From FW021-bin31 sp964647485 (GTDB lineage Bacteria > Bacteroidota > Bacteroidia > Chitinophagales > Chitinophagaceae), in assembly GCA_964647485.1 (NCBI GenBank), contig CAZYHV010000011.1, positions 45,582-109,581 of the forward strand: a stretch of 64,000 bases of DNA, in the 5' to 3' direction. Every line of letters begins with the position of its first letter. Within the stretch, counting starts at the first letter, position 1. Shown piece by piece: positions 8,612 through 17,923 of the stretch. Under the pieces are notes generated by a model, which was not told the DNA's origin, searched no databases, and saw only the letters and a program-made list of their open reading frames with translations. The position numbers and the translations under genes were made by a program.

Positions 8612-10141
8612 ATGAAAAATAAACCGGCAATTTTAATTATCATGGACGGATGGGGCCATGGAAAAGTAAGAAAAGCAGATGCCATCGCATTGGCAGATAC
8701 ACCATTCGTAAGTAGTTTATATCAGAAATATCCCAATAGTGAACTCATCACTTGCGGCGAGAAGGTAGGTTTGCCTCAAGGTCAAATGGGAAATTCAGAA
8801 GTAGGTCATCTCAATATAGGAGCAGGTAGAATTGTCAATCAAGAATTACAAAGAATAAACATTGCCATCAAAGATGGTTCTCTGAAAGAGAATAAAGTAT
8901 TGAAAGAAGCCTTTGAAGCAGCTAAATCAGGCAAAAAGTTGCATCTTATGGGCTTGGTAAGTGACGGAGGGGTACATTCCCATATCAAACACCTTGAAGG
9001 ATTACTGGATATAGCTCATGAAGAAGGGTTAAAAAATGTTTACGTGCATGCTTTTACAGATGGCAGAGATACAGATCCTAAAGGTGGAGAAGGATACTTG
9101 AAAGAACTTCAAAGTCACCTAGACAAAACCACCGGAGCTATTGCTACCGTAACCGGGCGTTACTATGCCATGGATCGCGATAAACGATGGGAACGGGTCA
9201 AATTAGCTTATGATGCACTCACTGCAGGAGAAGGAAAAAAGAGCAAAGACGTCATTCAGGCAGTGAAAGCTTCCTATGATGAAAAGCTAACCGACGAATT
9301 TATCAAACCAATTATTCATGTGGATGATAATGATCAACCATTAGCTAAAATAGAGGCAGGAGATATTGTCATTTGCTTCAACTTCAGGACAGACCGCTGT
9401 AGACAAATCACCCAGGTACTTACCCAAGAAGACATGCCGGAGCAAGAGATGAAAACAATAGACCTGGATTATATCACCATGACCGAATATGACAAATCTT
9501 TCAAAGGTATCCCGGTATTGTTTGAGAACAAGAACTTGGTAAATACCATGGGAGAAGTATTGGAAAAAGCAGGAAAGAAACAAATTCGTATCGCCGAAAC
9601 AGAGAAATATCCTCATGTAACTTTTTTCTTCAGTGGCGGAAGAGAAGAAGAGTTTGAAGGAGAAAAGAGAATTATGGCAGCTTCTCCAAAAGTAGCTACC
9701 TATGATTTACAACCGGAAATGAGTGCACAAGAACTAGCTGATAAAATCATTCCCGAATTACGAGATAATGTTGTTGATTTTACTGTACTTAACTTTGCAA
9801 ATGCAGACATGGTAGGACATACCGGAGTGTGGGAAGCCGTAACTACAGCTGTAGAAACAGTAGACCATTGTACCGAGGCCGTAGTCACAGCTGCCTTAGA
9901 AAACGGATATCGTGTTTTTCTGACTGCCGACCATGGAAATTCTGACTTTGAAGTCAATGCGGACGGATCGCCCAACACGGCTCATTCTTTAAATCCTGTT
10001 CCTTTCTTTGTGATTAGCGACGATTATAAAGGAGAGGTTCAATATGGAAAATTAGGAGATATTGCTCCTACTATTTTATATTCTATGGGAATAGACCTTC
10101 CGGAAGAAATGACCGGCAATATTCTTATTGATCAAAAATAA
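8612..10141 (+). CDS. gpmI: 2,3-bisphosphoglycerate-independent phosphoglycerate mutase
   Basis: This enzyme interconverts 3- and 2-phosphoglycerate in glycolysis and gluconeogenesis using two metal ions. The 509 residues show the alkaline-phosphatase-fold metal site (Asp12 in MDGWG) and the phosphorylated serine (Ser62 in GNSEVGHLNIG). They also show HSHIKHLEGLL and TDGRDTDP of the inserted phosphotransferase domain, and the C-terminal metal ligands in NADMVGHTG and ADHGNSD. Length and motifs are complete. It is a single-gene unit with its own promoter, and the next gene starts 78 bp later behind another promoter box. Confidence 0.97.
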   Translation: MKNKPAILIIMDGWGHGKVRKADAIALADTPFVSSLYQKYPNSELITCGEKVGLPQGQMGNSEVGHLNIGAGRIVNQELQRINIAIKDGSLKENKVLKEAFEAAKSGKKLHLMGLVSDGGVHSHIKHLEGLLDIAHEEGLKNVYVHAFTDGRDTDPKGGEGYLKELQSHLDKTTGAIATVTGRYYAMDRDKRWERVKLAYDALTAGEGKKSKDVIQAVKASYDEKLTDEFIKPIIHVDDNDQPLAKIEAGDIVICFNFRTDRCRQITQVLTQEDMPEQEMKTIDLDYITMTEYDKSFKGIPVLFENKNLVNTMGEVLEKAGKKQIRIAETEKYPHVTFFFSGGREEEFEGEKRIMAASPKVATYDLQPEMSAQELADKIIPELRDNVVDFTVLNFANADMVGHTGVWEAVTTAVETVDHCTEAVVTAALENGYRVFLTADHGNSDFEVNADGSPNTAHSLNPVPFFVISDDYKGEVQYGKLGDIAPTILYSMGIDLPEEMTGNILIDQK

Positions 10142-10191
10142 AATACAAGATTTTGTTACGTCAAATGAGCACGTCTTTTCCTCTATCTTAT

Positions 10192-10199
10192 TATTTTTG
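10192..10199 (+). promoter_or_regulatory. -7 promoter box for the glycosyltransferase gene
   Basis: TATTTTTG matches TAnnTTTG, 20 bp upstream of the ATG at 10220. Confidence 0.45.
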
Positions 10200-10219
10200 A
10201 AGGCCAAAAGAATAGGATA

Positions 10220-11356
10220 ATGGAAAATATTGCTATTTATATCGGAAATCTACGGGAAGATTCAAGCTATTGGAAAGCAGAAGAACAACTGAAATATACC
10301 TGGGTAAAGACCCTCCTACAACATTTTAAAGAAACAAAGTTTGTCCTTATCTCGGATCTTCCCTTAAAAGCTACATTCGAAGAAAGCAAGCAAATAGAGA
10401 AAGTAGCTTTAGGAAAGCTGCCAAAGACCAATCTCTCCTTACAGAGACATTTTAATCATAAACTGTTTAACCTTTTAAAAGAAAGCAATTGTGATCTATT
10501 CCTTTCACTAACAGGTATTCTTCCTCAAAAATATAAAGGAAGATCTTGTTTACTGATTTCGGATCATGATATCCTGCAAGAGACAACGAAACGACCTTCC
10601 TCCTTTGCACGCTACCGGGATAAGAAACGGCTTCAAAGTCTTCCTAAAGCCAGTTGCATACTAACTCTGAGTAAATATACCCAATCTCTCCTTCTTTCTT
10701 CTCTTCAACTACCTGAGGAGAAAATAAAAGTAATCCAGCCCGTCACAGATGCGAGATTTACTCCTCTAGAATGGGAAGAACGACAGGAAGTAAAAGAAAA
10801 ATATTCAGAAGGAAAAGAATTTATATTTTTTTCCGGAAGTCTGAAAGAAAAAGAGCCCCTTCTCCTTCTTCTAAAAGCCTTTACCATTCTAAAGAAGAAA
10901 ATGAATTCCGGAATGATGTTGGTTATAGAAGGAGAGAAAGAGGAGGCTTTTAAGAAGTTTTCAGAACTTCTCCGTACCTACCATTTCGGTAAAGATGTCA
11001 AAGTTACCGGATCCATTTCCAGAAAGGAAAAAGCCGCATTAGCAGGTGCAGCCTATGCGGGTGTCATTCCTTCTTCTCCACCCTCTTTTTACAGCCCGGT
11101 AATCGATTTGATTCAATGTCATACCCCGGTGATTGTACCTCAAGAAAGCATACATGAAGCCGTTGGGGAGGAGATGGTATTAAGCTTTACCCCTGAGAGT
11201 TATACCGACTTAGGAAAACAACTTTGTGAACTATACAAAAATGAGGAGATACGGGCAAATCTCATCAGACAAGAAGAAATACAAACGACACAAATATCCA
11301 TAGAAGGAGAAATGAGACATCTTTTGGATATCATCAGAAAAATCAGTCAGGAATAA
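10220..11356 (+). CDS. Glycosyltransferase, GT4-like fold
   Basis: The protein has 378 residues. The C-terminal half follows the GT-B/GT4 plan. The strand EFIFFSGSLKEKEPLLLLLKAF opens the donor domain, then comes LVIEGE, then VKVTGSISRKEKAALAGAAYAGVIPS, and then YSPVIDLIQCHTPVIVPQESIHEAVGEE, where GT4 enzymes bind the nucleotide sugar. The N-terminal half is diverged. Expected role: transfer of a sugar to a cell-surface glycan. It lies between gpmI and gldC with no other polysaccharide genes, so the product is unknown. No signal peptide is seen, consistent with a cytosolic enzyme. Confidence 0.75.
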   Translation: MENIAIYIGNLREDSSYWKAEEQLKYTWVKTLLQHFKETKFVLISDLPLKATFEESKQIEKVALGKLPKTNLSLQRHFNHKLFNLLKESNCDLFLSLTGILPQKYKGRSCLLISDHDILQETTKRPSSFARYRDKKRLQSLPKASCILTLSKYTQSLLLSSLQLPEEKIKVIQPVTDARFTPLEWEERQEVKEKYSEGKEFIFFSGSLKEKEPLLLLLKAFTILKKKMNSGMMLVIEGEKEEAFKKFSELLRTYHFGKDVKVTGSISRKEKAALAGAAYAGVIPSSPPSFYSPVIDLIQCHTPVIVPQESIHEAVGEEMVLSFTPESYTDLGKQLCELYKNEEIRANLIRQEEIQTTQISIEGEMRHLLDIIRKISQE

Positions 11357-11365
11357 AAATAACCC

Positions 11366-11373
11366 TACCTTTG
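11366..11373 (+). promoter_or_regulatory. -7 promoter box for gldC
   Basis: TACCTTTG matches TAnnTTTG, 26 bp upstream of the gldC ATG. Confidence 0.55.
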
Positions 11374-11399
11374 CAAACAAATAAAAAAAGACGTTCATC

Positions 11400-11762
11400 A
11401 TGGCTCAAAATTCAGAAATAAAGATCGACGTAAAAACAAACGACAAACAGATTCCCGAAGAAATTACTTGGAGTGCATCCGATAGTACGGCAGACATGAA
11501 AAATAAAGCACGGGCAATGTTGCTTTCTTTATGGGAACCACAGGAAAAAAATGCCTTACGCATTGATTTATGGACAGAAGAAATGATGATGGATGAAATG
11601 GCAGAATTCTTTTTTCAAACCTTTATTGGCATGGCAGACAGTTTTGAAAGATCAACACAATTCAGTGATCAGGCTCAGGATATCCGAAGATTTGCCGAAG
11701 ATTTTCTCCATAAATTCCAATCCCGACAGGAAAAAGCAGACATCAGAACGCCCTTAGATTAA
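11400..11762 (+). CDS. gldC: Gliding motility protein GldC
   Basis: The 120-residue sequence follows GldC closely: SEIKIDVKTNDKQIPEEITW, ARAMLLSLWEPQEKNALRID, LWTEEMMMDEMAEFFFQT and a C-terminal MADSFERST segment. GldC is a small cytosolic accessory protein first found through gliding mutants of Flavobacterium johnsoniae. Many Bacteroidota that do not glide also carry it, so it marks the lineage more than the behaviour. It heads a co-directional set with yqeY and pheT, with gaps of 10 and 16 bp. Confidence 0.9.
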   Translation: MAQNSEIKIDVKTNDKQIPEEITWSASDSTADMKNKARAMLLSLWEPQEKNALRIDLWTEEMMMDEMAEFFFQTFIGMADSFERSTQFSDQAQDIRRFAEDFLHKFQSRQEKADIRTPLD

Positions 11763-11772
11763 AAATAAAAAA

Positions 11773-12222
11773 ATGAGTTTAGAGCAAAATATAAATCAGC
11801 ACCTTAAAACAGCCATGAAAGCCAAAAATCAGGCTGAATTAAGAGGATTACGTGCTATCAAATCAGCTATTTTACTGGCCAAAACTTCAGGAAAAGGAGG
11901 AGATCTCTCCGAGGAAGACGAAATAAAGCTATTACAAAAATTAGTAAAACAGAGAAAAGACTCCCTGGAAATTTATCAACAACAAAACCGTCCGGAATTA
12001 GCCCAAAAAGAAGAGGAAGAAATTCAAGTCATTAACAAATTCCTTCCTCAACAAATGGACGAATCAGCGGTTACAGAAAAGATAAAAAGTATTATTGAAG
12101 AAATTGGGGCAAAATCCCCCGCCGATATGGGGAAAGTAATGGGAGCGGCAATGAAACAACTTGCAGGGAAGACCGACGGGAAAACCATCTCTTCTATAGC
12201 CAAAGCGTTATTAACATCATAA
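11773..12222 (+). CDS. YqeY/GatB-tail domain protein
   Basis: The protein has 149 residues, the standard YqeY length, mostly helical. It contains the family pattern LRAIKSAILLAK near the N-terminus, QRKDSLEIYQQQNRPELAQKE in the middle, and GKVMGAAMKQLAGKTDGK near the end. The fold matches the tail domain of the amidotransferase subunit GatB that contacts tRNA. The free-standing form has no proven reaction. Its place between gldC and pheT is typical for Bacteroidota. Confidence 0.88.
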   Translation: MSLEQNINQHLKTAMKAKNQAELRGLRAIKSAILLAKTSGKGGDLSEEDEIKLLQKLVKQRKDSLEIYQQQNRPELAQKEEEEIQVINKFLPQQMDESAVTEKIKSIIEEIGAKSPADMGKVMGAAMKQLAGKTDGKTISSIAKALLTS

Positions 12223-12238
12223 ACACCGAAGAACTTCA

Positions 12239-14674
12239 ATGACAATTTCATACCATTGGTTGATTGACTATCTGCCTGATTTAGAAGGAGAAGAATATCC
12301 AACTCCCGAAGAACTATCTACAATTCTCACCGATATAGGACTGGAAGTAGAAGGATTTGAAAAACAAGAACAAATTCCCGGTGGGTTAAAAGGTTTAGTT
12401 ATTGGTGAAATCAAAGAAGTCGAGAAACATCCCAATGCAGATCGACTTCATCTGACAAAAGTAGATGTAGGGGAAGAGGAATTCCTACAAATTGTTTGTG
12501 GCGCACCTAATGTAACCCTTCATCAAAAAGTAGTCGTTGCTCCGGTAGGAACCACAATATATCCTTTAAATCATGATCCATTCAAAATAAAAAAGGCAAA
12601 AATTCGGAAAATAGCCAGTTTCGGAATGATGTGTGCCGAAGATGAAATTGGTTTAGGAGAAAGTCATGACGGGATTATGAGCCTTGATGAAGATGCAAAG
12701 CCCGGCATGCCTGCCAATGAATATTTCACTCTAAATGAAGACTGGGTTTATGAAATCGGTTTGACGCCAAACAGAATGGATGCGATGAGCCATCTAGGAG
12801 TAGCAAGAGATGTATGTGCAAAGCTGAGTCACAATACCAATAAGAATTGGGTCGTACAGTCCTCTTCGGTAAAAGATTTCAAAGTTGATAACCAACAACA
12901 TCCCATCACCGTTACTATAGAAAACAAAAAAGCATGTCCGAGATATGCCGGAGTAACCCTGTCCAATATAACCATCAAAGAATCTCCGGAATGGATGCAG
13001 GAACGACTGAGAGCAGTTGGCGTTCGTCCCATCAATAATGTGGTAGATATCACCAACTATATCTTACACGAATGTGGACAACCTCTGCACGCTTTTGATC
13101 TAGAAGCTGTTACAGGAAGGCAAATCCATATCAAAAACCTGGCGGAAGGAAGCTCCTTTGTTACCCTGGATAAGGAAACACGTAAACTACGAGCTGAAGA
13201 CCTAATGATTTGCAACAAAGAAACGCCCATGTGTATTGCAGGAGTCTTTGGAGGAGCAGACTCGGGAGTTACAGAAAGCACCACCTCTATTTTTCTGGAG
13301 AGTGCTTGTTTTGATGCAGTCAGCGTACGTCGTACTTCCTTTTATCATGGATTACGAACCGACGCAGCTACCCGTTTTGAAAAGGGAGTCGATATTTCAG
13401 GAGTACTTTATGCCCTAAAAAGAGCCGCTATACTCATGAAAGAGCTCTGTGGAGCCGAGATTACATCCAACATTATAGATTGCTATCCCCACCCAAAAGA
13501 AAAGACCAAAATTGTTCTAAGAAAAGATTATCTGACCAAACTCAGTGGAAAAACATATTCTTTAGGGGAGATTACCTCTATCTTAAAAAGCCTGAGCTTC
13601 GGAATTCTTACAGAAAACGAAGAAGAAATAACAGTATCCGTTCCTTTCAACAAACCGGATATGTCGGTAGCTGCAGATTTAGTAGAAGAAATCATGCGAA
13701 TTGATGGGTATGGAGCTGTTGAAATCCCAACCCATATTCGTATCGCCCCTTCAACATCAGAGCACACTCCTACCCTGGAGTCTCAAAAAGAGAAAATAGC
13801 TACTTACCTTACGGACAACGGATTCTATGAGATCATGACGAATTCCATCACCAACAGCAGCTATTACAAGAAGGATAAACCACTGATAAAATTACTGAAT
13901 AATCTCACTGTAGACCTAGATAGCCTTCGTCCTTCTCTATTAGAGACCGGGCTAGAGGTGGTTGCCTACAATCTTAATCGTCGTCAGGATAACCTTCGCT
14001 TTTTTGAAAATGGTAAAACGTACAGTGCAGAAGGAGAAAAGGAATCAAATTTTCTGGGAATTTGGCTATCCGGGGATATTCGGGCAGAAAACTGGGTACA
14101 GAAAAGTAGGAAAACCGATCCCTACTTTTTAAAAGGACATCTTCAAAACGTTTTTTCAAGATTAGGGATATCCTCTTCTGAATTAGCCTTCATTCCCGAC
14201 GGAAATTCCATGTTGAAGAATGGAATAAATATTCTTTTTCATCAGAAAAAGATTGGGCAACTTGGCAGTGTCACTCCTAAACAGCTTAAAAATTTTGATA
14301 TCAAACAAGAAGTTTGGTACGCTGAAGTCAACTTATCTTCATTAAAAGAAGGACGACCTGAAAAAGACCTCTCTTTCAAGCCCATTTCAAAATATCCCGA
14401 AGTAAAAAGAGATTTGGCATTGGTTTTGGACAAGAAAGTTGAATTTGCTGAAGTAGAAAAAGTTGCAAATGAAATAAAAACACGTATCTTAGAGGATATA
14501 AAGTTATTTGATGTTTTTGAAGGTGATAAATTAGGAAAAAATAAGAAATCCTATGCAGTCAGTTTCTTTTTCCGTCATCCCCATAAAACTTTGACCGAAA
14601 AGGATATCGATAAAGTAATGAAGAAATTAATTGCAGCTTTTGAACATCGATTAAATGCAGAAATAAGGAGTTAA
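12239..14674 (+). CDS. pheT: Phenylalanyl-tRNA synthetase beta subunit
   Basis: PheT pairs with PheS to charge tRNA-Phe. The 811 residues contain the tRNA-binding OB fold (about residues 40-155, with EVEKHPNADRLHLTKVDVG). Next come the B3/B4 editing domain (RPINNVVDITNYILHECGQPLHAFD), the B5 domain with its metal-binding DLVEEIMRIDGY, the catalytic-like core, and the C-terminal anticodon-binding ferredoxin fold (KYPEVKRDLALVLD onward). Length and domain order are complete. pheS is not adjacent. A coiled-coil protein starts 10 bp downstream. Confidence 0.97.
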   Translation: MTISYHWLIDYLPDLEGEEYPTPEELSTILTDIGLEVEGFEKQEQIPGGLKGLVIGEIKEVEKHPNADRLHLTKVDVGEEEFLQIVCGAPNVTLHQKVVVAPVGTTIYPLNHDPFKIKKAKIRKIASFGMMCAEDEIGLGESHDGIMSLDEDAKPGMPANEYFTLNEDWVYEIGLTPNRMDAMSHLGVARDVCAKLSHNTNKNWVVQSSSVKDFKVDNQQHPITVTIENKKACPRYAGVTLSNITIKESPEWMQERLRAVGVRPINNVVDITNYILHECGQPLHAFDLEAVTGRQIHIKNLAEGSSFVTLDKETRKLRAEDLMICNKETPMCIAGVFGGADSGVTESTTSIFLESACFDAVSVRRTSFYHGLRTDAATRFEKGVDISGVLYALKRAAILMKELCGAEITSNIIDCYPHPKEKTKIVLRKDYLTKLSGKTYSLGEITSILKSLSFGILTENEEEITVSVPFNKPDMSVAADLVEEIMRIDGYGAVEIPTHIRIAPSTSEHTPTLESQKEKIATYLTDNGFYEIMTNSITNSSYYKKDKPLIKLLNNLTVDLDSLRPSLLETGLEVVAYNLNRRQDNLRFFENGKTYSAEGEKESNFLGIWLSGDIRAENWVQKSRKTDPYFLKGHLQNVFSRLGISSSELAFIPDGNSMLKNGINILFHQKKIGQLGSVTPKQLKNFDIKQEVWYAEVNLSSLKEGRPEKDLSFKPISKYPEVKRDLALVLDKKVEFAEVEKVANEIKTRILEDIKLFDVFEGDKLGKNKKSYAVSFFFRHPHKTLTEKDIDKVMKKLIAAFEHRLNAEIRS

Positions 14675-14684
14675 AAATATTGAT

Positions 14685-14981
14685 ATGCCAGATTATGGAT
14701 TATCGGATATAGAAAAAAAGATTCAATTGTTGATAAAACGACTGCAATCTTACCATAAAGAAAATCAAAATCTGGAAAAGAAATTGTTGGAGAACGAAAA
14801 TAAAATTAAAAAGCAGCAAGAGCAGATTAAAGAGTATGAAGAGAAAATACGTATTTTCAAGATGACTTCCCCCTCAGAAGACGGAGAAGGAGTTGATAAT
14901 GAGGCAAGAAGAGAAATACGTACCACCATTAACAGCTATATTAAAGAAATTGACAACTGCATTGCAGCATTAAATAAATAA
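14685..14981 (+). CDS. Coiled-coil protein downstream of pheT
   Basis: This is a 98-residue soluble protein with a long Lys/Glu-rich heptad pattern over about residues 10-58 and a conserved-looking tail ending EIDNCIAALNK. Comparable small coiled-coil proteins follow pheT across Bacteroidota and usually precede zapA, which suggests a link to cell division; that is inference from location. In this window no zapA follows. The 2-oxoglutarate dehydrogenase genes come next, after 178 bp of structured sequence. Confidence 0.8.
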   Translation: MPDYGLSDIEKKIQLLIKRLQSYHKENQNLEKKLLENENKIKKQQEQIKEYEEKIRIFKMTSPSEDGEGVDNEARREIRTTINSYIKEIDNCIAALNK

Positions 14982-15008
14982 GTTTTATGAAACAAAGCGG
15001 CTTATTCT

Positions 15009-15039
15009 TTTGTTGAGTCAAACATCCTGAATAACTTTG
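15009..15039 (+). promoter_or_regulatory. Full promoter (-33/-7) upstream of sucA
   Basis: TTTG at 15009-15012 and TAACTTTG at 15032-15039 are separated by 19 bp, the optimal Bacteroidota arrangement. The predicted start of transcription near 15046 leaves a leader of about 114 nt before sucA, long for this window. Confidence 0.6.
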
Positions 15040-15052
15040 TGTGATTAAAAAA

Positions 15053-15104
15053 TACCGACCTCATCAGGATAGAAAAAAAAATAAGGCCGATATTTATTAT
15101 TTTT
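15053..15104 (+). terminator. Hairpin plus T-rich run in the sucA leader
   Basis: TACCGACCT (15053-15061) can pair with AGGCCGATA (15084-15092) at 7 of 9 positions. A T-rich run follows directly (15093-15104). It may be an attenuator in the sucA leader, or the terminator of the pheT unit. ATCCTGA/TCAGGAT and CGGCTTATT/AATAAGGCCG offer competing pairings. Confidence 0.3.
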
Positions 15105-15159
15105 AGATAATTAAAAATTAAATTAAATCTCCGGAAACCAGAGAGAAAATTTCAGAAAG

Positions 15160-17901
15160 ATGAAAGACTTTTCATTTGTTTCCAACGCACACCCGGCCTA
15201 CATTGAATCCCTCTACAAGGACTATCGAAAAGATCCGGAAACGATTGACGAAGAATGGGCTTCTTTTTTTGAGGGCTTTGACTTTGCTGTGTCTAGTGCA
15301 AACGGGAAACAAGGGAGTGGCGACACCTTAAGTCCGCAACAAATTTCAAAAGAATTTTCAGTTTATCAACTTATAAGAGCCTACCGCAAAAGAGGGCATC
15401 TCATTGCTAAAACGAATCCCATTCGGCCGAGAAAAGACCGACATGCACAATTAGATCTAAAATATTTCGATCTAGAAGAAGCGGATTTGGATCAGGAATT
15501 CTATGCCGGATCATTTATAGGCAAACCTAAAGCGACGCTTAAAGAGATTGTTGGTTCTCTCCAAAAATGGTACGCTTCTTCTATGGGGATAGAATTTGAA
15601 TATATTGATGACCCTATCAGAAGAGGCTGGATTAGAGATCATATTGACAATGATTTGCAACAACCTATTCCGCTCGAAAAGAAAAAACGTATTCTTGAAA
15701 AGCTGAATGAAGCCAGCGTTTTTGAAAACTTCCTGCATACCAAATTTATCGGACAGAAACGATTTTCTTTGGAAGGAGGAGAAAATGCAATCCCGGCCTT
15801 AGATACCATCATACAAGATGGCGCTGACCTCGGCGTACAAGAAGTAGTTATTGGAATGGCTCATCGGGGAAGACTAAATGTGCTCACCAATATCTTGGGA
15901 AAAACTTACGAACAGATTTTTGAAGAGTTTGAAGGTAGAGTGCCGGAAGATAAAGATGCCATCGGAAGTGGAGACGTGAAATATCATGTTGGATTTCGCT
16001 CTGATATTACCACCCTGAATAATAAAAAGGTAAATATCCAAATGGTCCCTAACCCTTCTCATTTGGAATTGGTTAATTCGGTTGTCAACGGATATTCCCG
16101 TAGTAAAGCAGATGTTCTTTATAAAAGTGATTACAACAAAATATTACCTATCCTAATTCATGGAGATTCGGCTATTGCCGGTCAGGGTATTATTTACGAA
16201 GTATTACAAATGAGTAAACTTCGGGGATACTACACAGGAGGTACTATCCACTTTGTAATCAACAATCAGATTGGCTTTACAACAGATTTTGATGATGCCC
16301 GATCTGCAGACTATTGTACCAGTATTGCCTCCATGGTTGAAGCTCCTGTTTTTCATGTCAATGGAGACGATGCTGAGGCGGTAGCCAAGGTAGCCGAATT
16401 GGCTATTCATTATAGACAACGATTTAATACCGATATCTTTATCGATATGGTATGCTACAGAAAATATGGGCATAATGAGGGAGATGATCCTAAATATACC
16501 CAACCCAAACTGTATGAGCTGATAGACAAACATCCTAGTGCTCGAGAAATCTATAATGAACAGCTGACTAAGTCGGGAGAAGTGGATGCAGGGTTAGCAA
16601 AAGAGATGAAGCAACATTTCTGGAAAACTTTACAAGATAGGTTGGATGAAGTGAAGCAACATCCTCTCAAAGATACTTTTCAGGAACCTGAAAAGTGGTG
16701 GCAGGAACTTAGAAACTCTAAACCTGAAGATTTTGACCAATCTCCCGAAACCGCAGTTTCAAAAGAGACACTGCAGCTCCTGGTTGAAAAAATGGTAACC
16801 GTACCCAAAGACTTTACGCCTTTAAGGAAAATAAAGAAGCTGCTAAAAGATAAAAAGAAGCTATTCGAAGAGAAAGGGCTTCTTGATTGGTCAATGGGCG
16901 AGTTGGCTGCTTATGGAAGTATTTTATTAGAAAAAAAAGATGTCCGAATGAGTGGTCAAGATGTCGTAAGAGGAACCTTCTCTCATCGACATTCTATTTT
17001 ACAAGACGCAGAGAATTACAAAGAATATAACAGATTGAGTAAACTGTCAAATGACCAAGGTAAATTTAGAATCTTCAATTCTCTTTTAAGTGAATCCGCA
17101 GCTGTAGGTTTTGAATTCGGTTATGCTCTTGCCAATCCAAATACATTAACCATCTGGGAAGCTCAATTTGGTGACTTTGCCAATGGAGCTCAGTCTGTAT
17201 TTGATCAATTTGTTTCTTCCTCAGAACAAAAATGGGAACGTATGGATGGATTGGTTGTTTTATTACCACATGGTTACGAAGGACAGGGTCCGGAACATTC
17301 CAGCGCCCGCATGGAAAGATATTTGCAAATGACAGCAGAATACAACATAATTATTACTAATTGTACTACTGCTGCCAACTTTTTTCATGTTTTAAGAAGA
17401 CAATTAGCTTTTCCTTTTAGAAAACCCCTCTTCAATTTTTCTCCTAAAGCCAACTTAAGGCACCCGGGAAGTTTTTCTCCTGCAAAAGATTTTACAGAAG
17501 GTAAATTTAAGGAAATTATAGAGGATGAGTACTGTGATAAAGACCCTGCAAAGATAAAAAAAGTGTTATTATGCAGTGGTAAGATTTATTTTGACTTACA
17601 AAAGAAACAAACCGAAGAGGAAAGAAAAGAAATTGCGATTATAAGACTAGAACAATTATATCCATTGCCTCATAAAAAAATCGAAGAACTCGTAGAAAAG
17701 TATGACAAAGCCAATTGGTTTTGGGTTCAGGAAGAACCTTTAAATATGGGAGCTGCCTGGTACATTAAAATGAATCTATCTACCTTTGATTTTGGAATCA
17801 TTAGCAGACAGTCAAGCGCTTCCCCTGCTACTGGTTATGGCAAGGTGCATAAAGAGGAAGAAAAAGAACTTTTAGATAAGGCTTTTTCAGTACTCAACTA
17901 A
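15160..17901 (+). CDS. sucA: 2-oxoglutarate dehydrogenase E1 component
   Basis: E1 decarboxylates 2-oxoglutarate with thiamine diphosphate and passes the succinyl group to E2. The 913 residues include the short N-terminal segment that binds the complex (HPAYIESLYKDYRKDPETID), EVVIGMAHRGRLNVL, and the cofactor region GDSAIAGQGIIYEVLQMS with IHFVINNQIGFTT. The second half holds the transketolase pyrimidine domain (SAAVGFEFGYALANP, LLPHGYEGQGPEHSSARMER) and the C-terminal domain. It is complete. sucB begins 22 bp downstream, so both are one operon. The E3 gene (lpd) is not in the window. Confidence 0.97.
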   Translation: MKDFSFVSNAHPAYIESLYKDYRKDPETIDEEWASFFEGFDFAVSSANGKQGSGDTLSPQQISKEFSVYQLIRAYRKRGHLIAKTNPIRPRKDRHAQLDLKYFDLEEADLDQEFYAGSFIGKPKATLKEIVGSLQKWYASSMGIEFEYIDDPIRRGWIRDHIDNDLQQPIPLEKKKRILEKLNEASVFENFLHTKFIGQKRFSLEGGENAIPALDTIIQDGADLGVQEVVIGMAHRGRLNVLTNILGKTYEQIFEEFEGRVPEDKDAIGSGDVKYHVGFRSDITTLNNKKVNIQMVPNPSHLELVNSVVNGYSRSKADVLYKSDYNKILPILIHGDSAIAGQGIIYEVLQMSKLRGYYTGGTIHFVINNQIGFTTDFDDARSADYCTSIASMVEAPVFHVNGDDAEAVAKVAELAIHYRQRFNTDIFIDMVCYRKYGHNEGDDPKYTQPKLYELIDKHPSAREIYNEQLTKSGEVDAGLAKEMKQHFWKTLQDRLDEVKQHPLKDTFQEPEKWWQELRNSKPEDFDQSPETAVSKETLQLLVEKMVTVPKDFTPLRKIKKLLKDKKKLFEEKGLLDWSMGELAAYGSILLEKKDVRMSGQDVVRGTFSHRHSILQDAENYKEYNRLSKLSNDQGKFRIFNSLLSESAAVGFEFGYALANPNTLTIWEAQFGDFANGAQSVFDQFVSSSEQKWERMDGLVVLLPHGYEGQGPEHSSARMERYLQMTAEYNIIITNCTTAANFFHVLRRQLAFPFRKPLFNFSPKANLRHPGSFSPAKDFTEGKFKEIIEDEYCDKDPAKIKKVLLCSGKIYFDLQKKQTEEERKEIAIIRLEQLYPLPHKKIEELVEKYDKANWFWVQEEPLNMGAAWYIKMNLSTFDFGIISRQSSASPATGYGKVHKEEEKELLDKAFSVLN

Positions 17902-17923
17902 AATAGAGACTAACTAAAATATT

